From positions 1 to 64,000 of the forward strand of contig NZ_CAFK01000146.1 in the NCBI RefSeq assembly GCF_000239815.1: a DNA stretch of 64,000 nt, in the 5' to 3' direction. The translations under genes and the position numbers were made by a program. The notes beneath the pieces were generated by a model, which saw only the letters and a program-made list of their open reading frames with translations, was not told the origin of the DNA and did not search any database. The DNA comes from Bradyrhizobium sp. STM 3843. Lineage in GTDB: Bacteria > Pseudomonadota > Alphaproteobacteria > Rhizobiales > Xanthobacteraceae. Of this stretch, positions 26,502-35,815 are shown piece after piece. Numbering within the stretch: position 1 is the stretch's first letter; every line of letters begins with the position of its first letter.

Positions 26502-28664
26502 ATGAACCGCATCGACGCCCACGGACTGAAGATCGCCCCCGTCCTTTACGATTTCATCGCCAAGGAGGCGGCCCCAAAGACCGGGATCGAGGCCGATGCA
26601 TTCTGGGCCGGGGTTGCCGCGATCATCCGCGATCTCGCCCCCCGGAATCGCGAGTTGCTGGCGTTCCGTGATGCCCTGCAGGCCAAGATCGACGCCTGGC
26701 ACGTCGCCCACAAGGGCAAGGCCTTCGACCTCAATGCCTATACCGCCTTCCTGAAGGAGATCGGCTACCTGCTGCCGGAGCCGGCCACGCAGAAGGTCGA
26801 AACCGCCAATGTGGACGAAGAGATCAGCAAGATCTGCGGGCCGCAGCTGGTGGTGCCGCTGACCAATGCGCGCTACGCGCTCAACGCCGCCAATGCGCGC
26901 TGGGGCTCGCTCTACGACGCCTTCTACGGCACCGATGCGATCCCGCACGACCCGAGCGAGACGGGCAAGGGCTTCAACAAGGCGCGCGGCGACAAGGTGA
27001 TCGCCAAGGCCAAGGCCTTCCTCGATGCCGCCGTGCCGCTCGCGACCGGCAGCCACACCGACGTGACCTCCTACAGCGTGATCGCCGGCCAGCTCTCGGC
27101 GAAGCTGAAGAGCGGCAACGCGACCGGGTTGAAGAATGCCGCGCAGTTCGCTGGCTACCAGGGCGATGCATCGGCGCCATCAGCGATCCTGCTGGTCAAC
27201 AACGGCCTCCACATCGACGTCCAGATCGATCGCAGCCACGTCATCGGCAAGGATGATCCGGCCGGGGTCGCCGACATGATCATGGAGGCTGCGGTCTCCA
27301 CCATCCTCGACATGGAAGACTCCGTCGCCGCGGTCGACGCCGAGGACAAGGTGCTGGTCTATCGCAACACGCTGGGCCTGATGAACGGCACGCTGTCGGC
27401 CGATTTCGAGAAGGGCGGCAAAACGCTGACGCGCGACCTGCACACCGACCGCAGCTACACGACGGCGGACGGCGGAAAGCTGACGCTGCATGGCCGCAGC
27501 CTGCTGCTGATCCGCAATTGCGGGCACCACATGTTCACCGACGCGGTGCTCGACGCCAAGGGCGAGGAGGTGCCGGAGGGCATCCTCGATGCCGCCGTGA
27601 CGGGTCTGCTCGCGATCCACGATCTCAAAGGTCTGTCCAAGGTCAAAAACAGCCGCACCGGCTCGATCTACATCGTCAAGCCGAAGATGCATGGCCCCGA
27701 CGAGGTGGCCTTCGCCGTCGAGCTGTTCGGCCGAGTCGAGAAGCTGCTCGGCCTGCCGGAGAACACGATGAAGATCGGCATCATGGACGAGGAGCGCCGC
27801 ACCACCGTCAATCTCAAGGCCTGCATCCAGCAGGCCTCCAAGCGCATCATGTTCATCAACACCGGCTTCCTCGACCGCACCGGCGACGAGATCCACACCT
27901 CGATGGAAGCGGGCCCGATGATCCGCAAGAACGAGATGAGGGCGCAGCCCTGGATCAAGGCCTATGAGGACTGGAACGTCGATATGGGCCTGATCGATGG
28001 CCTGCCGGGACATGCGCAGATCGGCAAGGGCATGTGGGCGGCGCCCGACAAGATGGCGGACATGCTGGCGCAGAAGATCGGCCACCCGCAGGCCGGCGCC
28101 ACCACCGCCTGGGTGCCGTCGCCGACCGCTGCCAGCCTGCATGCGCTGCACTACCACCAGGTCAATGTGCTGGCGCGGCAGCAGGAGCTCGCCAAGGGCG
28201 GCCAGCGCGCCAAGCTCTCCGACATCCTCACCATTCCGGTGTCGCAGTCGAACTGGGCGCCCGATGACGTGCGCCAGGAGATCGACAACAACTGCCAGGG
28301 CATTCTGGGCTATGTCGTGCGCTGGATCGACCAGGGCGTCGGCTGCTCCAAGGTGCCTGACATCCACGATGTCGGCCTGATGGAGGACCGCGCCACGTTG
28401 CGCATCTCCAGCCAGCATCTTGCCAACTGGCTGCATCACGGCGTCGTCACCGAGGCGCAGGTGATGGAATCGCTGAAGCGGATGGCCGAAGTGGTCGACA
28501 AGCAGAATGCCGGCGATCCGCTCTACCAGCCGATGGCGCCTTCCTTCGACGGGGTCGCCTTCAAGGCCGCCTGCGACCTGGTCTTCAAGGGGCGCACGCA
28601 GCCGAACGGCTACACCGAATACATCCTCACGGCGCGCCGCCGCGAGGCCAAAGCTTCGGCCTAA
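26502..28664 (+). CDS. glcB: Malate synthase G
   Basis: 720 aa from ATG 26502 ([20 protein letters not shown]); the frame opens at 26412 but that extension covers the leader hairpin. The length matches the monomeric G isoform (about 720 aa). Landmarks: [20 protein letters not shown], a RNCGHHMFT stretch, [36 protein letters not shown] and [19 protein letters not shown]. It condenses glyoxylate with acetyl-CoA to malate, the second step of the glyoxylate shunt. Isocitrate lyase is not in the window. A strong terminator follows 6 bp after the stop. Confidence 0.97.
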   Translation: MNRIDAHGLKIAPVLYDFIAKEAAPKTGIEADAFWAGVAAIIRDLAPRNRELLAFRDALQAKIDAWHVAHKGKAFDLNAYTAFLKEIGYLLPEPATQKVETANVDEEISKICGPQLVVPLTNARYALNAANARWGSLYDAFYGTDAIPHDPSETGKGFNKARGDKVIAKAKAFLDAAVPLATGSHTDVTSYSVIAGQLSAKLKSGNATGLKNAAQFAGYQGDASAPSAILLVNNGLHIDVQIDRSHVIGKDDPAGVADMIMEAAVSTILDMEDSVAAVDAEDKVLVYRNTLGLMNGTLSADFEKGGKTLTRDLHTDRSYTTADGGKLTLHGRSLLLIRNCGHHMFTDAVLDAKGEEVPEGILDAAVTGLLAIHDLKGLSKVKNSRTGSIYIVKPKMHGPDEVAFAVELFGRVEKLLGLPENTMKIGIMDEERRTTVNLKACIQQASKRIMFINTGFLDRTGDEIHTSMEAGPMIRKNEMRAQPWIKAYEDWNVDMGLIDGLPGHAQIGKGMWAAPDKMADMLAQKIGHPQAGATTAWVPSPTAASLHALHYHQVNVLARQQELAKGGQRAKLSDILTIPVSQSNWAPDDVRQEIDNNCQGILGYVVRWIDQGVGCSKVPDIHDVGLMEDRATLRISSQHLANWLHHGVVTEAQVMESLKRMAEVVDKQNAGDPLYQPMAPSFDGVAFKAACDLVFKGRTQPNGYTEYILTARRREAKASA

Positions 28665-28670
28665 GTGACG

Positions 28671-28702
28671 AAAGCCCCGGCTGTTACGCCGGGGCTTTTT
28701 CT
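28671..28702 (+). terminator. Intrinsic terminator of glcB
   Basis: AAAGCCCCGG, loop CTGTTACG, CCGGGGCTTT, then a T tract: a 10-bp GC-rich stem. It lies between convergent glcB and the small membrane-protein gene. Confidence 0.92.
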
Positions 28703-28727
28703 TTCACCGAGATACAATCTTAGACTG

Positions 28728-28883
28728 CTAGAAGACAGCGATGTACTTCAAGAGCGAGATCACCCCGAGGATGATCACGATCACCCGGCAGATCTGCTTG
28801 GCCCGCCCGTCGATCGGCAGCAGGTTGATCAGATACAGCACGAGAATGACGACCAGAAAGGTGACGAGAGCACTGACGAGCAT
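28728..28883 (-). CDS. 51-aa membrane protein (Thivi_2564-like)
   Basis: 51 aa from ATG 28883: two transmembrane helices, LVTFLVVILVLYLINLL and VIVIILGVISLLKYIAVF, joined by the short polar loop PIDGRAKQICR. The loop and length match the Thivi_2564 family of tiny membrane proteins, which has no known function. It is convergent with glcB. Upstream on its strand lies GGAAC-N16-TGTT (28933-28957), one base from the sigma-EcfG consensus, so stress induction is possible. Confidence 0.8.
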   Translation of the reverse strand: MLVSALVTFLVVILVLYLINLLPIDGRAKQICRVIVIILGVISLLKYIAVF

Positions 28884-28932
28884 GGACCGACCCCCCAAGG
28901 TAGATGAAGAAATGCGCTGGCTTCCCGAGGTT

Positions 28933-28957
28933 AACACGATCGCCGGTCTTAGGTTCC
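28933..28957 (-). promoter_or_regulatory. Possible sigma-EcfG promoter (one mismatch)
   Basis: On the minus strand GGAAC (28957-28953), 16-bp spacer, TGTT (28936-28933) against CGTT. It is about 50 bp before the small membrane-protein start. Confidence 0.4.
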
Positions 28958-29064
28958 GCCACGGGAACCCCAAAACTGCGCAAAGCTCCGTAGTTCAACG
29001 GAGCGCCCCTTCATCTCAATCTTTACCCTGTTAGGGAACAAATGGCTCCAATTTGGAGCGCACC

Positions 29065-31158
29065 ATGTTGAATCGTTTGACCATTGCCGCCACGCTGAAG
29101 GCCGTCATCCTCATCATCGCGGTCTTGATCGTTGCCCTGTTCGCCTCGCGGGCCTGGACGTCCTGGCGCGAACTGCAGGTCACCAACCGCATCGCATCGG
29201 TGGTCGATGCATCCGCCAGCATGTTCAAGGCCATGGATAAGCTGCGCGCCGACCGCACGACGACCAACCGCGTGCTGACGCTGGACGAGAAGCTCGAACC
29301 GGATATCGAAACCTATATCCGCGGCCTTCGTGACATTCAGATGCCCGCCATGGCTCGCGCGCTCGAGATCCTGCCGGGAATTGACTTCGCGGAGCACGCG
29401 ACCCTGGTCCCTGAGTTCGAGCGCCTGTTCAAGACCTTGAACAATCAGCAGAAGGAATTCTGGCAGGAGATGACCAAGCCGAAGGCGGCGCGGCGCATGG
29501 CGCTCGGCAAGGAATATATGGACACCGAGACCAAACTTCTGGAGACGCTCGACAAGGTCCAGAACATCCTCGCCGCCGAAGTGAACCATGCCGACGCCAC
29601 CGTCGACCAGCTCCTGATGATCAAGCAGCTCGCCTGGCTGCTGCGCAACACCGCAGGCGACGCATCATTCGTGGTCTCGAACGGGCTTGCCGCCGGCAAG
29701 ATGACGGCGGAAACCCAACAGAACTACATGAAGGTGGTCGGCGGCGCCGAAGCAGCCTGGAAGGCGCTCCAACTGGCTGCCGGCGGCGCCAAGCTGCCGC
29801 CGGCGATGACGGCCGCGATGGATTCGACCATGCACGCTTATTTCGATGCGGACTATGCGGCGTTGCGTGATCGCCTGGTCAACGCGCTGGTCACGGGCCA
29901 GACGCCAGAAATGGTGGCCAACAAATGGAGCCCGTTCACTGTCGGGCGCCTCAGCGCTGCGGTCGCCGTGGCGGAGGTGGCGCTCGAAACCGCCAAGACC
30001 CACATCGAGGAGCAGCATGCATCGGCGCTGCGCGCGCTTGGCCTCGAGGTCTTCTTTCTGATCGCAGCGGTCGTGCTCGGGGGCGGCGCCATGGTCACCA
30101 TCAGCTTGCGGGTGATCCATCCCCTGCATCGGATGCGCGACGCGATGCTGCAGGTGGCGTCCGGCAATCTCGGAGTCGAGACCGGCTATACGCACCGGCA
30201 GGACGAGATCGGCGCGCTCGCCGGCGCGCTCGAGACCTTCAAAAGCCAGGCGCAGGAGAAGCTTGCCATCGAAGCGCAGGAGCGCGAGCGCAATGCTGGA
30301 ACGGTCGCGCGGCAGCGCGAGATCGAGACCTACGTCTCCGAGTTCGAGAGCGCCGTGCGCAACAGCCTCGAGCAGCTGGGCCAGGCCTCTAACGACATGC
30401 GCGCGACCTCCGCCGGATTGTCGGACGTGTCGCGGCAGACCAATGCCCGGGTGCAGGTGGCCGAGAAGGCCTCGAGCGATGCCTCGATGAATGTCGAGAG
30501 CGTCGCCTCCGCCGCCGAAGAGCTGAACGCTTCGATCGGCGACATCAGCCAGCAGGCATCGCATGCGGCCGGCATTGCCAGCCGTGCCGTCGATCAGGCG
30601 CGGATGACGGACACGACCGTGCAGGGGCTTGCCCAATCCGCGAACCGCATCGGCGAAGTGGTCGGGCTCATCAACAGCATCGCGGCGCAGACCAACCTGT
30701 TGGCGCTCAATGCCACGATCGAGGCGGCGCGCGCCGGCGAGTCCGGCAAGGGCTTTGCCGTCGTCGCCTCCGAGGTGAAGACGCTGGCGAGCCAAACCGC
30801 CAAGGCCACCGACGAGATCTCCGAGCAGATCGCCGGCATTCAGAAGGTTGCTGGAGAAGCCATCGATGCGATCAAGGGGATCGGCGGTATCATCGGCGAG
30901 GTCAACGAGGTCGCGACTGCGATTGCTGCCGCCGTGCAGGAACAGGGCGCGGCGACGCAGGAGATTTCGCGCAGCACCCAATTTGCTGCACAAGGCACCA
31001 AGAACGTCTCCGACAATGTCAGCGGCGTAAAGTCGGACGCCGATGCCGCCGCGGCCGCGGCCGAGAACGTCAAGCGCGCGTCCGAGACGCTGGAGAGCCA
31101 GAGCCAGCATCTCGGCCATCAGGTCAATGAGTTCCTCAGGAAGATCCGCGCCGCCTGA
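29065..31158 (+). CDS. Methyl-accepting chemotaxis protein
   Basis: 697 aa from ATG 29065, with GGAGCG 5 bp upstream. TM1 lies near residues 10-30 and TM2 near 325-345 ([20 protein letters not shown]). They bracket a roughly 290-residue helical periplasmic sensor domain. A HAMP domain follows TM2 ([16 protein letters not shown]). The signalling tip is canonical: [20 protein letters not shown] then [20 protein letters not shown]. It passes ligand signals to CheA/CheW. The ligand is unknown and no che genes are adjacent, which is usual for orphan chemoreceptors. Confidence 0.95.
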   Translation: MLNRLTIAATLKAVILIIAVLIVALFASRAWTSWRELQVTNRIASVVDASASMFKAMDKLRADRTTTNRVLTLDEKLEPDIETYIRGLRDIQMPAMARALEILPGIDFAEHATLVPEFERLFKTLNNQQKEFWQEMTKPKAARRMALGKEYMDTETKLLETLDKVQNILAAEVNHADATVDQLLMIKQLAWLLRNTAGDASFVVSNGLAAGKMTAETQQNYMKVVGGAEAAWKALQLAAGGAKLPPAMTAAMDSTMHAYFDADYAALRDRLVNALVTGQTPEMVANKWSPFTVGRLSAAVAVAEVALETAKTHIEEQHASALRALGLEVFFLIAAVVLGGGAMVTISLRVIHPLHRMRDAMLQVASGNLGVETGYTHRQDEIGALAGALETFKSQAQEKLAIEAQERERNAGTVARQREIETYVSEFESAVRNSLEQLGQASNDMRATSAGLSDVSRQTNARVQVAEKASSDASMNVESVASAAEELNASIGDISQQASHAAGIASRAVDQARMTDTTVQGLAQSANRIGEVVGLINSIAAQTNLLALNATIEAARAGESGKGFAVVASEVKTLASQTAKATDEISEQIAGIQKVAGEAIDAIKGIGGIIGEVNEVATAIAAAVQEQGAATQEISRSTQFAAQGTKNVSDNVSGVKSDADAAAAAAENVKRASETLESQSQHLGHQVNEFLRKIRAA

Positions 31159-31177
31159 CGCTCGCGTTGGTCACGCG

Positions 31178-31843
31178 CTACTCGGACGCGACCACCGGCG
31201 CGCGCCGAAACCGCGACCGGATCGATTCCGGCGCCGGCGAGAAGTTCATCGCGGCGTGCTTGCCGGCGCTGCGATTGGCGACCATCAGACCGTCCGCACC
31301 GGCGACGATGTCGCCCTTGCGCAAGGTCGGGTCATTGTCGATCGAGACCTTGGCCAGCCCGAAATGATCCTTGCCGTTGCAGGTGCAACCATCGACGATC
31401 TCTTTGCGGTAGCGGAAGGCATTGGGCAGTTCGGAATAAGGCTTGCCACCATCGGTCTCCGCCTCGTCGATGGCGCTGCCATAGACGATCTCGGTCTTGG
31501 CGGCGGGGCAGAAGCTATTGCAGGCCGCCTCTTTGCTCTGATCGCCGGTGGCGCCGAGCGGAAAGTAACGGCCGTCGCAGGTGCGCACGCACCAGGCCTG
31601 TCCACCGCCACCGCTGGAGGCGACGTCCTCCCGTTCCCGCGGCGCAGGCCGGCGCGGGGGCGGCGCTTCGTCCGTATACGGGAGGCGGACATAAGGCTGC
31701 GGGGCGGCCCGCGACGGCGCCTCGAAACCACCGAACAACGACGAGAAGAAGTCCTGCGCATGGGCACGCGGCAGAATCGCCAGCACCCCCGTGATCACGA
31801 TTGCGCCCAACGCGAGCGTGGCGACAGCCGACCGATCTTTCAT
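31178..31843 (-). CDS. DUF2865 domain protein, secreted
   Basis: 221 aa with a signal peptide (hydrophobic residues about 8-24, then AHAQDFF). After a Pro/Arg-rich linker comes a Cys-rich DUF2865 domain: WCVRTCDGRYFPLG, EAACNSFCPAAKTEIVYGS and DGCTCNGKDHFGLA. The paired cysteines suggest a disulfide-stabilised periplasmic protein. The family is common in Rhizobiales and uncharacterised. It ends convergently with the chemoreceptor gene. It starts 15 bp beyond the end of the upstream L,D-transpeptidase gene, so the two may be co-transcribed. Confidence 0.87.
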   Translation of the reverse strand: MKDRSAVATLALGAIVITGVLAILPRAHAQDFFSSLFGGFEAPSRAAPQPYVRLPYTDEAPPPRRPAPREREDVASSGGGGQAWCVRTCDGRYFPLGATGDQSKEAACNSFCPAAKTEIVYGSAIDEAETDGGKPYSELPNAFRYRKEIVDGCTCNGKDHFGLAKVSIDNDPTLRKGDIVAGADGLMVANRSAGKHAAMNFSPAPESIRSRFRRAPVVASE

Positions 31844-31858
31844 ATCCGTCCCTCGCGC

Positions 31859-32638
31859 CTAGTTGACTGCAGAGACCGGAATGAACATGGCTTGTCGTCC
31901 CGACGGGATCGTCGTCACGGCCGGACGCAGCGCGGCCGGACGCGTGGCGGGGAGACTGCGTGCCTGCAGCGGCGCCCCCTTCATCGGTCCCTTCGGCAGC
32001 ACCACGACCTTGGTGCCGACCTGGACGCGATTGAACAGGTCGGTCACGTCCTCATTGGTCAGCCGGACACAGCCGGAGGAGACAAATTTGCCGATCGTCG
32101 TGGGATCATTGGTGCCGTGAATGCGGTATTCGCTGGAGCCGAGATACATCGCCCGCGCGCCGAGCGGATTGCCGGGGCCGCCCGCCATGAAGCGCGGCAG
32201 ATAGGGCTGACGCGCGATCATCTCTGCCGGCGGATGCCAATCCGGCCATTCCGCCTTGTGCGTGACGGTCTGGACGCCGGACCAGGTGAACCCCTCGCGG
32301 CCCACGCCGACGCCGTAGCGGATGGCGCGGCCACCGCCGAGCACGTAGTAGAGATAGGTATTTCCGGTGTCGATGATGATCGTGCCTGGCGCCTCGCGCG
32401 TGTCGAGATTGACGACCGTGCGGCGGAAGCGATCCGGGAGCAGGCTGTCTTCATCCTGAACCGCGGTGTCGGGCGTGGCGGCCTCTGGCGGGAAGACCTC
32501 GCGTGGCGCGGGTGCGTAGCCGAGCGTCTGCGCATGTGCAGCGGAGGCCAAGCATGGCGCCAGGACCATCAAGCCGAGGAAGACCAGCGCGGAGGAGCGG
32601 CGCAGCAGCGTGCTGCGGGTGAAAGCGGACTGTGTCAT
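31859..32638 (-). CDS. L,D-transpeptidase (YkuD family), second copy
   Basis: 259 aa from ATG 32638, which gives a signal peptide (LLRRSSALVFLGLMVLAPCL then ASAAHAQ); the frame is open to 32740. The YkuD motif is intact: His in YRIHGTNDP and nucleophile Cys about 190 in FVSSGCVRLTNEDV. A basic, Ala-rich tail of about 45 residues follows the domain. The core is similar to the lipoprotein at 4934-5584, but this one is not lipidated. An exact sigma-EcfG promoter (32691-32716) precedes it, so peptidoglycan remodelling under general stress is the likely role. Confidence 0.93.
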   Translation of the reverse strand: MTQSAFTRSTLLRRSSALVFLGLMVLAPCLASAAHAQTLGYAPAPREVFPPEAATPDTAVQDEDSLLPDRFRRTVVNLDTREAPGTIIIDTGNTYLYYVLGGGRAIRYGVGVGREGFTWSGVQTVTHKAEWPDWHPPAEMIARQPYLPRFMAGGPGNPLGARAMYLGSSEYRIHGTNDPTTIGKFVSSGCVRLTNEDVTDLFNRVQVGTKVVVLPKGPMKGAPLQARSLPATRPAALRPAVTTIPSGRQAMFIPVSAVN

Positions 32639-32690
32639 GGGTGCCCCCTTGATCGGGCATCGCGCGCGGGCGATGCGGTTCGTCACGCCA

Positions 32691-32716
32691 AACGCGGAAG
32701 GTCTTGCCGCAGTTCC
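32691..32716 (-). promoter_or_regulatory. Sigma-EcfG promoter of the L,D-transpeptidase gene
   Basis: On the minus strand GGAAC (32716-32712), 17-bp spacer, CGTT (32694-32691). This is an exact match to the EcfG consensus. The expected start site is about 45 nt before ATG 32638. Confidence 0.8.
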
Positions 32717-32774
32717 GGCGCGGATGTGTTCGTCACGCACCTGTCAAGCTTTGCGAGGCTCACGTTCTCGCGAC

Positions 32775-32800
32775 GGAACCCGAAAGGGGGATCGTCCGTT
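32775..32800 (+). promoter_or_regulatory. Sigma-EcfG promoter of the AI-2E-type transporter gene
   Basis: GGAAC (32775-32779), 17-bp spacer, CGTT (32797-32800), an exact match. It sits back to back with the 32691-32716 promoter, so one short region fires both ways. ATG 32861 lies about 55 nt past the predicted start site. Confidence 0.8.
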
Positions 32801-32860
32801 ACTACAAGGGCAGTCCACCGGCGCAGCTCAGCGCTCGATACCTCCGGCCGCGGGAGAACG

Positions 32861-33982
32861 ATGGTGCGCGTACTTCCGACCGAGCGGCTCATGTCGGAGG
32901 GGAATGAGAGCTCTCCGCTTCCCGAGCGCCGTAGCGAATTGCCGCCGGTTATCCGGCGTACCGAGGTGGTCGCTATCGCGCTGGTGATCCTGACGATCAT
33001 CTGCGTCACCGCGGTGCTCTATGTCGCGAAGGCGTTCTTTCTTCCGGTCGTCATGGCTTTCGTGGTCGGGACCATGCTGTCGCCGGCCGCCAATTTCCTC
33101 GAGCGCTATCGGATTCCACGCGCGATCGCCGCAGTCCTGATCGTCACGGCGGTCGCTACGGGCGTAGCCTTCATCGTCGGGCTGATCTCTGCGCCGCTGC
33201 TCGACTGGAGCAACCGGCTGCCGGAGCTTGCGACCCGGCTGAAGGACAAGCTGCATGTGTTCGACCGGCCGCTCGCGCTCTGGCACGAAATGCAGACCGC
33301 CATCGGCGGCGGCAGCCCCGAGAGCACGGCCAGCCTGCAGATTCCAAAATTCGACTGGGTCCAGCCGACCATCGAATTCCTGACACCGACCTTCACCGAA
33401 TTCCTGCTGTTCTTCGCCACCTTGGTGCTATTCATCGCGAGCTGGCGCGATCTGCGACGCGCGCTGATCATGATCTTCGCCGATCACGAAGCGCGGCTGC
33501 GCACCTTGCGCATTCTGAACGAGATGGAGCTTCATCTCGGCAATTATCTGTTGACGGTGACACTCATCAACACAGGTGTCGGCATTGCGACCGGCATCGC
33601 CTGCGCCTTGACCGGCATGCCCAACCCGGCAGGTCTCGGCGCGCTCGCCGCGACCTTGAATTTCATCCCGATCATCGGACCGATCGCGATGTTCGCAGTT
33701 CTCACCGTCGTCGGCATCATCGCATTCCCGACGCTCAGCGGCGGCCTGATGGCACCGCTGGCGTTCGCCGGCATCACGTTCATGGAAGGCCATTTCATCA
33801 CGCCGACCATCATCGGCCGCCGTCTGGCGCTGAATGCGCTTGCCGTGTTCATCGCGCTCGCCTTCTGGACCTGGCTCTGGGGACCGATGGGCGCCTTCCT
33901 GGCTTCACCGCTACTGATCGTCGGGCTGATCATGAAGGAACATCTGCTGCCGGACGATTCGCCGCAACTTCCGTCCGACTAA
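32861..33982 (+). CDS. AI-2E family transporter (PF01594 type)
   Basis: 373 aa from ATG 32861, preceded by GGGAGA; ATG 32891 is an alternative. The frame is open far upstream through the opposite-strand genes, which is an artefact. Six to eight membrane segments are seen: an N-terminal pair (VVAIALVILTIICVTAVLYV, AFFLPVVMAFVVGTML), a central soluble region, and a C-terminal helix set with the family-typical GLGALAATLNFIPIIGPIAM and FLASPLLIVGLIMKEHLL. Members export small molecules or ions (AI-2, Na+/H+); the substrate is unknown here. The promoter suggests stress induction. Confidence 0.9.
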   Translation: MVRVLPTERLMSEGNESSPLPERRSELPPVIRRTEVVAIALVILTIICVTAVLYVAKAFFLPVVMAFVVGTMLSPAANFLERYRIPRAIAAVLIVTAVATGVAFIVGLISAPLLDWSNRLPELATRLKDKLHVFDRPLALWHEMQTAIGGGSPESTASLQIPKFDWVQPTIEFLTPTFTEFLLFFATLVLFIASWRDLRRALIMIFADHEARLRTLRILNEMELHLGNYLLTVTLINTGVGIATGIACALTGMPNPAGLGALAATLNFIPIIGPIAMFAVLTVVGIIAFPTLSGGLMAPLAFAGITFMEGHFITPTIIGRRLALNALAVFIALAFWTWLWGPMGAFLASPLLIVGLIMKEHLLPDDSPQLPSD

Positions 33983-33998
33983 TTGGAGTTTCGTTCCT

Positions 33999-34023
33999 GG
34001 AACTTCCCCCATCACGCGGCGTT
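33999..34023 (+). promoter_or_regulatory. Sigma-EcfG promoter of the yqjD-like gene
   Basis: GGAAC (33999-34003), 16-bp spacer, CGTT (34020-34023): an exact match. The predicted start site is about 30 nt before ATG 34063. Confidence 0.8.
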
Positions 34024-34062
34024 TTTCGGACTGAGACGCCCACTTTGCCCCGGGAGCTTTCG

Positions 34063-34434
34063 ATGCCGATGACCGATGGCGAGACCGCCATGCGAGATCT
34101 CGCCGACAAAGAGAACTACGAACGACTGCAGAAGGATGTCAACGCCGTGAAAAATGATATCGCCGCCCTCACCGACCAGATCACCGACGCACTCAACGCC
34201 TTCGCTGGCAAGGCTGGCAGCCAGGCCCGCAGCGGCTATCGCCAAGCCCGCGAGAGGATGGATCAGAACCTCGACGATATTTCCGAGCGCGGTAGCGCGA
34301 TGATGGACGCAGCTCAGGATGCTGCGAGCTCGCTCGAGGAACGCTTCGAGGATGTCATTACACAGCGTCCGCTTGCGACGGTCGGCATTGCGCTCGGCCT
34401 CGGCTTCCTGATTGGCGTGGCCTGGCGGCGCTGA
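34063..34434 (+). CDS. YqjD/ElaB-like membrane-anchored protein
   Basis: 123 aa from ATG 34063, with CGGGAG 7 bp upstream. A long charged amphipathic helix (YERLQKDVNAVKNDIAALTD then QITDALNAFAGKAG) runs to a C-terminal membrane anchor, PLATVGIALGLGFLIGVAWR. This is the YqjD/ElaB/DUF883 plan. E. coli homologues are stationary-phase inner-membrane proteins that bind ribosomes through the N-terminal part. It is preceded by an exact EcfG promoter and followed by a YqjE/holin-like gene, matching the yqjD-yqjE pairing. Confidence 0.88.
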   Translation: MPMTDGETAMRDLADKENYERLQKDVNAVKNDIAALTDQITDALNAFAGKAGSQARSGYRQARERMDQNLDDISERGSAMMDAAQDAASSLEERFEDVITQRPLATVGIALGLGFLIGVAWRR

Positions 34435-34545
34435 GCGACCGAGCCGCGTCAGCTCTGCAACGACGGAAAGCACGGCCCCGACGATCGGCGCCGTGCTGGC
34501 TTGGCTGACGGGCCAAACGGCTGACGGGCCACCAGGGGGACGATC

Positions 34546-34980
34546 ATGCTTCAGCAGTTGATTGAAGGTTTCAAAGAGTCGAGCGGCACGGCGGTGCGCT
34601 TGACGTCGCTGGCGGCCGCGGCAGCGCTCGGCCTGTTCATCACCACGAGCTTTCTCTGCGCCGCGGCGTTCGTGTTCGTGCTGGAGCGCTACGGCCTGGT
34701 GCCGGCGTGCCTGACCGGGGCCCTGATCTTCTTTATCGTGACCCTGATCGCGGCGGGCAGCTACATGGCCCGGAAGCGTCAAATCGAAACGCGCAGGGCG
34801 GAAACCGCCCGCTCTGCCGTTCACACCGCGCTCGCCGACCCGATGCTGCTGGCCACCGGCCTCCAGCTCGTGCGCACGATCGGCCTGAAGCGACTGCTCC
34901 CGATCCTGGCCGTCGGCGGGCTCGCCCTCGGCCTGATGGCCAGCCGGCAAGCCTCCGGAGACGAAACTCCGGCCGAGTAG
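34546..34980 (+). CDS. YqjE/phage-holin-superfamily membrane protein
   Basis: 144 aa. Two adjacent hydrophobic helices (LAAAAALGLFITTSFLCAAA and ACLTGALIFFIVTLIAAGSY) are followed by a basic helix (RKRQIETRRAETARS) and a third hydrophobic segment (LLPILAVGGLALGLMASRQA). This is the putative actinobacterial holin-X/YqjE fold, which usually partners YqjD. No phage genes are near, so it is a cellular stress-membrane protein rather than a lysis protein. It lies 111 bp after the yqjD-like gene, probably in the same transcript. Confidence 0.8.
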   Translation: MLQQLIEGFKESSGTAVRLTSLAAAAALGLFITTSFLCAAAFVFVLERYGLVPACLTGALIFFIVTLIAAGSYMARKRQIETRRAETARSAVHTALADPMLLATGLQLVRTIGLKRLLPILAVGGLALGLMASRQASGDETPAE

Positions 34981-35089
34981 TTAACGCGAAAGAGCCGGAT
35001 GGGGACGTGTTTCACGTACCCGAATACTGGTGTGCCCGACGTCATGACCTGCCCTTGTGCAAGTCTGCTGGCCCTCCGGCCTAGATCCA

Positions 35090-35548
35090 TCAGGTGATGC
35101 AACGGCCAGGTTGCAGCGTCTTGGCAATTTCGGTCAGGACGGACACTGATGGTTCGCAGGCGATCGGATGTTTCGCGACCTTCTTGCTGCCGTTGGTTTT
35201 GCTGCCATCGGTCCTGACCAGCTCTGCGGGCGGCCGGCCCCTCGTCTCGCCAACAACGCTTGGGCCTGTGCTCTCCGTCAGCGGCAGACGAAGCAGAAAC
35301 GTGGTGTCGTCGAATTGCGACAAGTGCAGTGCGACGGTTCTGGTCAGTTGCCCCGCCGGGGCGACCACGCCGCGGTCCGCCTTTGCGGCGCGGTTCACGT
35401 TGTCGACCGACGCGCGGAGGTTCACGTTGTCGACTGACGTGCGGAGCAGTCCGCCGGTCAAATCGTGCCCGGATGCGAGCTGCACGGCGCCCAGCGTTAA
35501 CGAGGCGGCCAATGTGCCGAAGACAATCACTTTTACTGTATACGCCAT
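35090..35548 (-). CDS. Hypothetical exported protein with a 9-residue internal duplication
   Basis: 152 aa from ATG 35548, the start that yields a signal-like N-terminus (MAYTVKVIVFGTLAASLTLG); the frame is open to 35947. Two near-identical 27-bp units at 35393-35419 and 35420-35446 encode LRASVDNVN and LRTSVDNVN. The rest is low-complexity and polar, ending with two cysteines (IACEPSV, PGRCIT). I do not recognise a family. Upstream on its strand is AGAAC-N17-CGTT, one base off the EcfG consensus, in the region about 35584-35609. Confidence 0.6.
   Translation of the reverse strand: MAYTVKVIVFGTLAASLTLGAVQLASGHDLTGGLLRTSVDNVNLRASVDNVNRAAKADRGVVAPAGQLTRTVALHLSQFDDTTFLLRLPLTESTGPSVVGETRGRPPAELVRTDGSKTNGSKKVAKHPIACEPSVSVLTEIAKTLQPGRCIT
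35393..35446. repeat. Tandem 27-bp duplication inside a coding gene
   Basis: Two copies beginning GTTCACGTTGTCGAC, differing at two positions (CCGACGC/CTGACGT). In frame, so each adds nine residues to the hypothetical protein. Confidence 0.85.
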
Positions 35549-35701
35549 GGCCCTGCTCCCTCGCCTACTGGCGACGCCATTCCAACGTTGGTCGCGGGAA
35601 CACGGTTCTCGGACTGGCCGATCACTTAACCGTGTCTTAAAATCGGCACCCCGAAGGCAGAAAAATAATCGCGCACATCCGAAAAATAATTTGCACCCTG
35701 A

Positions 35702-35726
35702 GGAACGACTTTTTGGCTCGCGCGTC
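35702..35726 (+). promoter_or_regulatory. Candidate sigma-EcfG promoter of a small RNA
   Basis: GGAAC (35702-35706), 16-bp spacer, CGTC (35723-35726), one base off CGTT. No protein-coding gene follows on this strand; the next feature is the RNA-like segment ending at a strong terminator. Confidence 0.6.
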
Positions 35727-35732
35727 ATCTCG

Positions 35733-35815
35733 GCAGCCGGTCGTTCCCCCTGCCCCATTGACCGGCAACGCGGGGCACGGCTGTGGTGATGCCAGCCGTG
35801 CCCCGCATTCTTTTT
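35733..35815 (+). ncRNA. Candidate general-stress small RNA (GsrN-like architecture)
   Basis: About 80 nt from the start site predicted by the 35702-35726 promoter. Hairpin 1: GCCGGTC (35736-35742) pairs with GACCGGC (35760-35766) around a 17-nt loop with CCCCC and CCCC runs. Hairpin 2: 14-bp perfect stem 35770-35783 / 35793-35806, then ATTCTTTTT as terminator. There is no ORF. C-rich loops can pair with Shine-Dalgarno sequences. Caulobacter GsrN, a sigma-T-driven sRNA, also has a C-rich 5' loop and an intrinsic terminator. Homology to GsrN is inferred from architecture, promoter and location beside phyR, not from alignment. Confidence 0.6.
35770..35815 (+). terminator. Strong intrinsic terminator with 14-bp stem
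   Basis: GCGGGGCACGGCTG / CAGCCGTGCCCCGC with a 9-nt loop, followed by ATTCTTTTTC on the plus strand. The U-tract is only on the plus strand, so it terminates rightward transcription although no rightward protein gene precedes it. Confidence 0.85.

Noticed and set aside
31043..32860. 606-codon plus-strand frame preceding and fused to the AI-2E transporter
   Set aside because: It runs antisense to the DUF2865 and L,D-transpeptidase genes and has no domain; the transporter has its own RBS and EcfG promoter just upstream of 32861.
34546..34980. Phage lysis holin and hence a prophage remnant
   Set aside because: It pairs with a YqjD-like gene in the cellular yqjD-yqjE order under an EcfG promoter; no phage genes are nearby.
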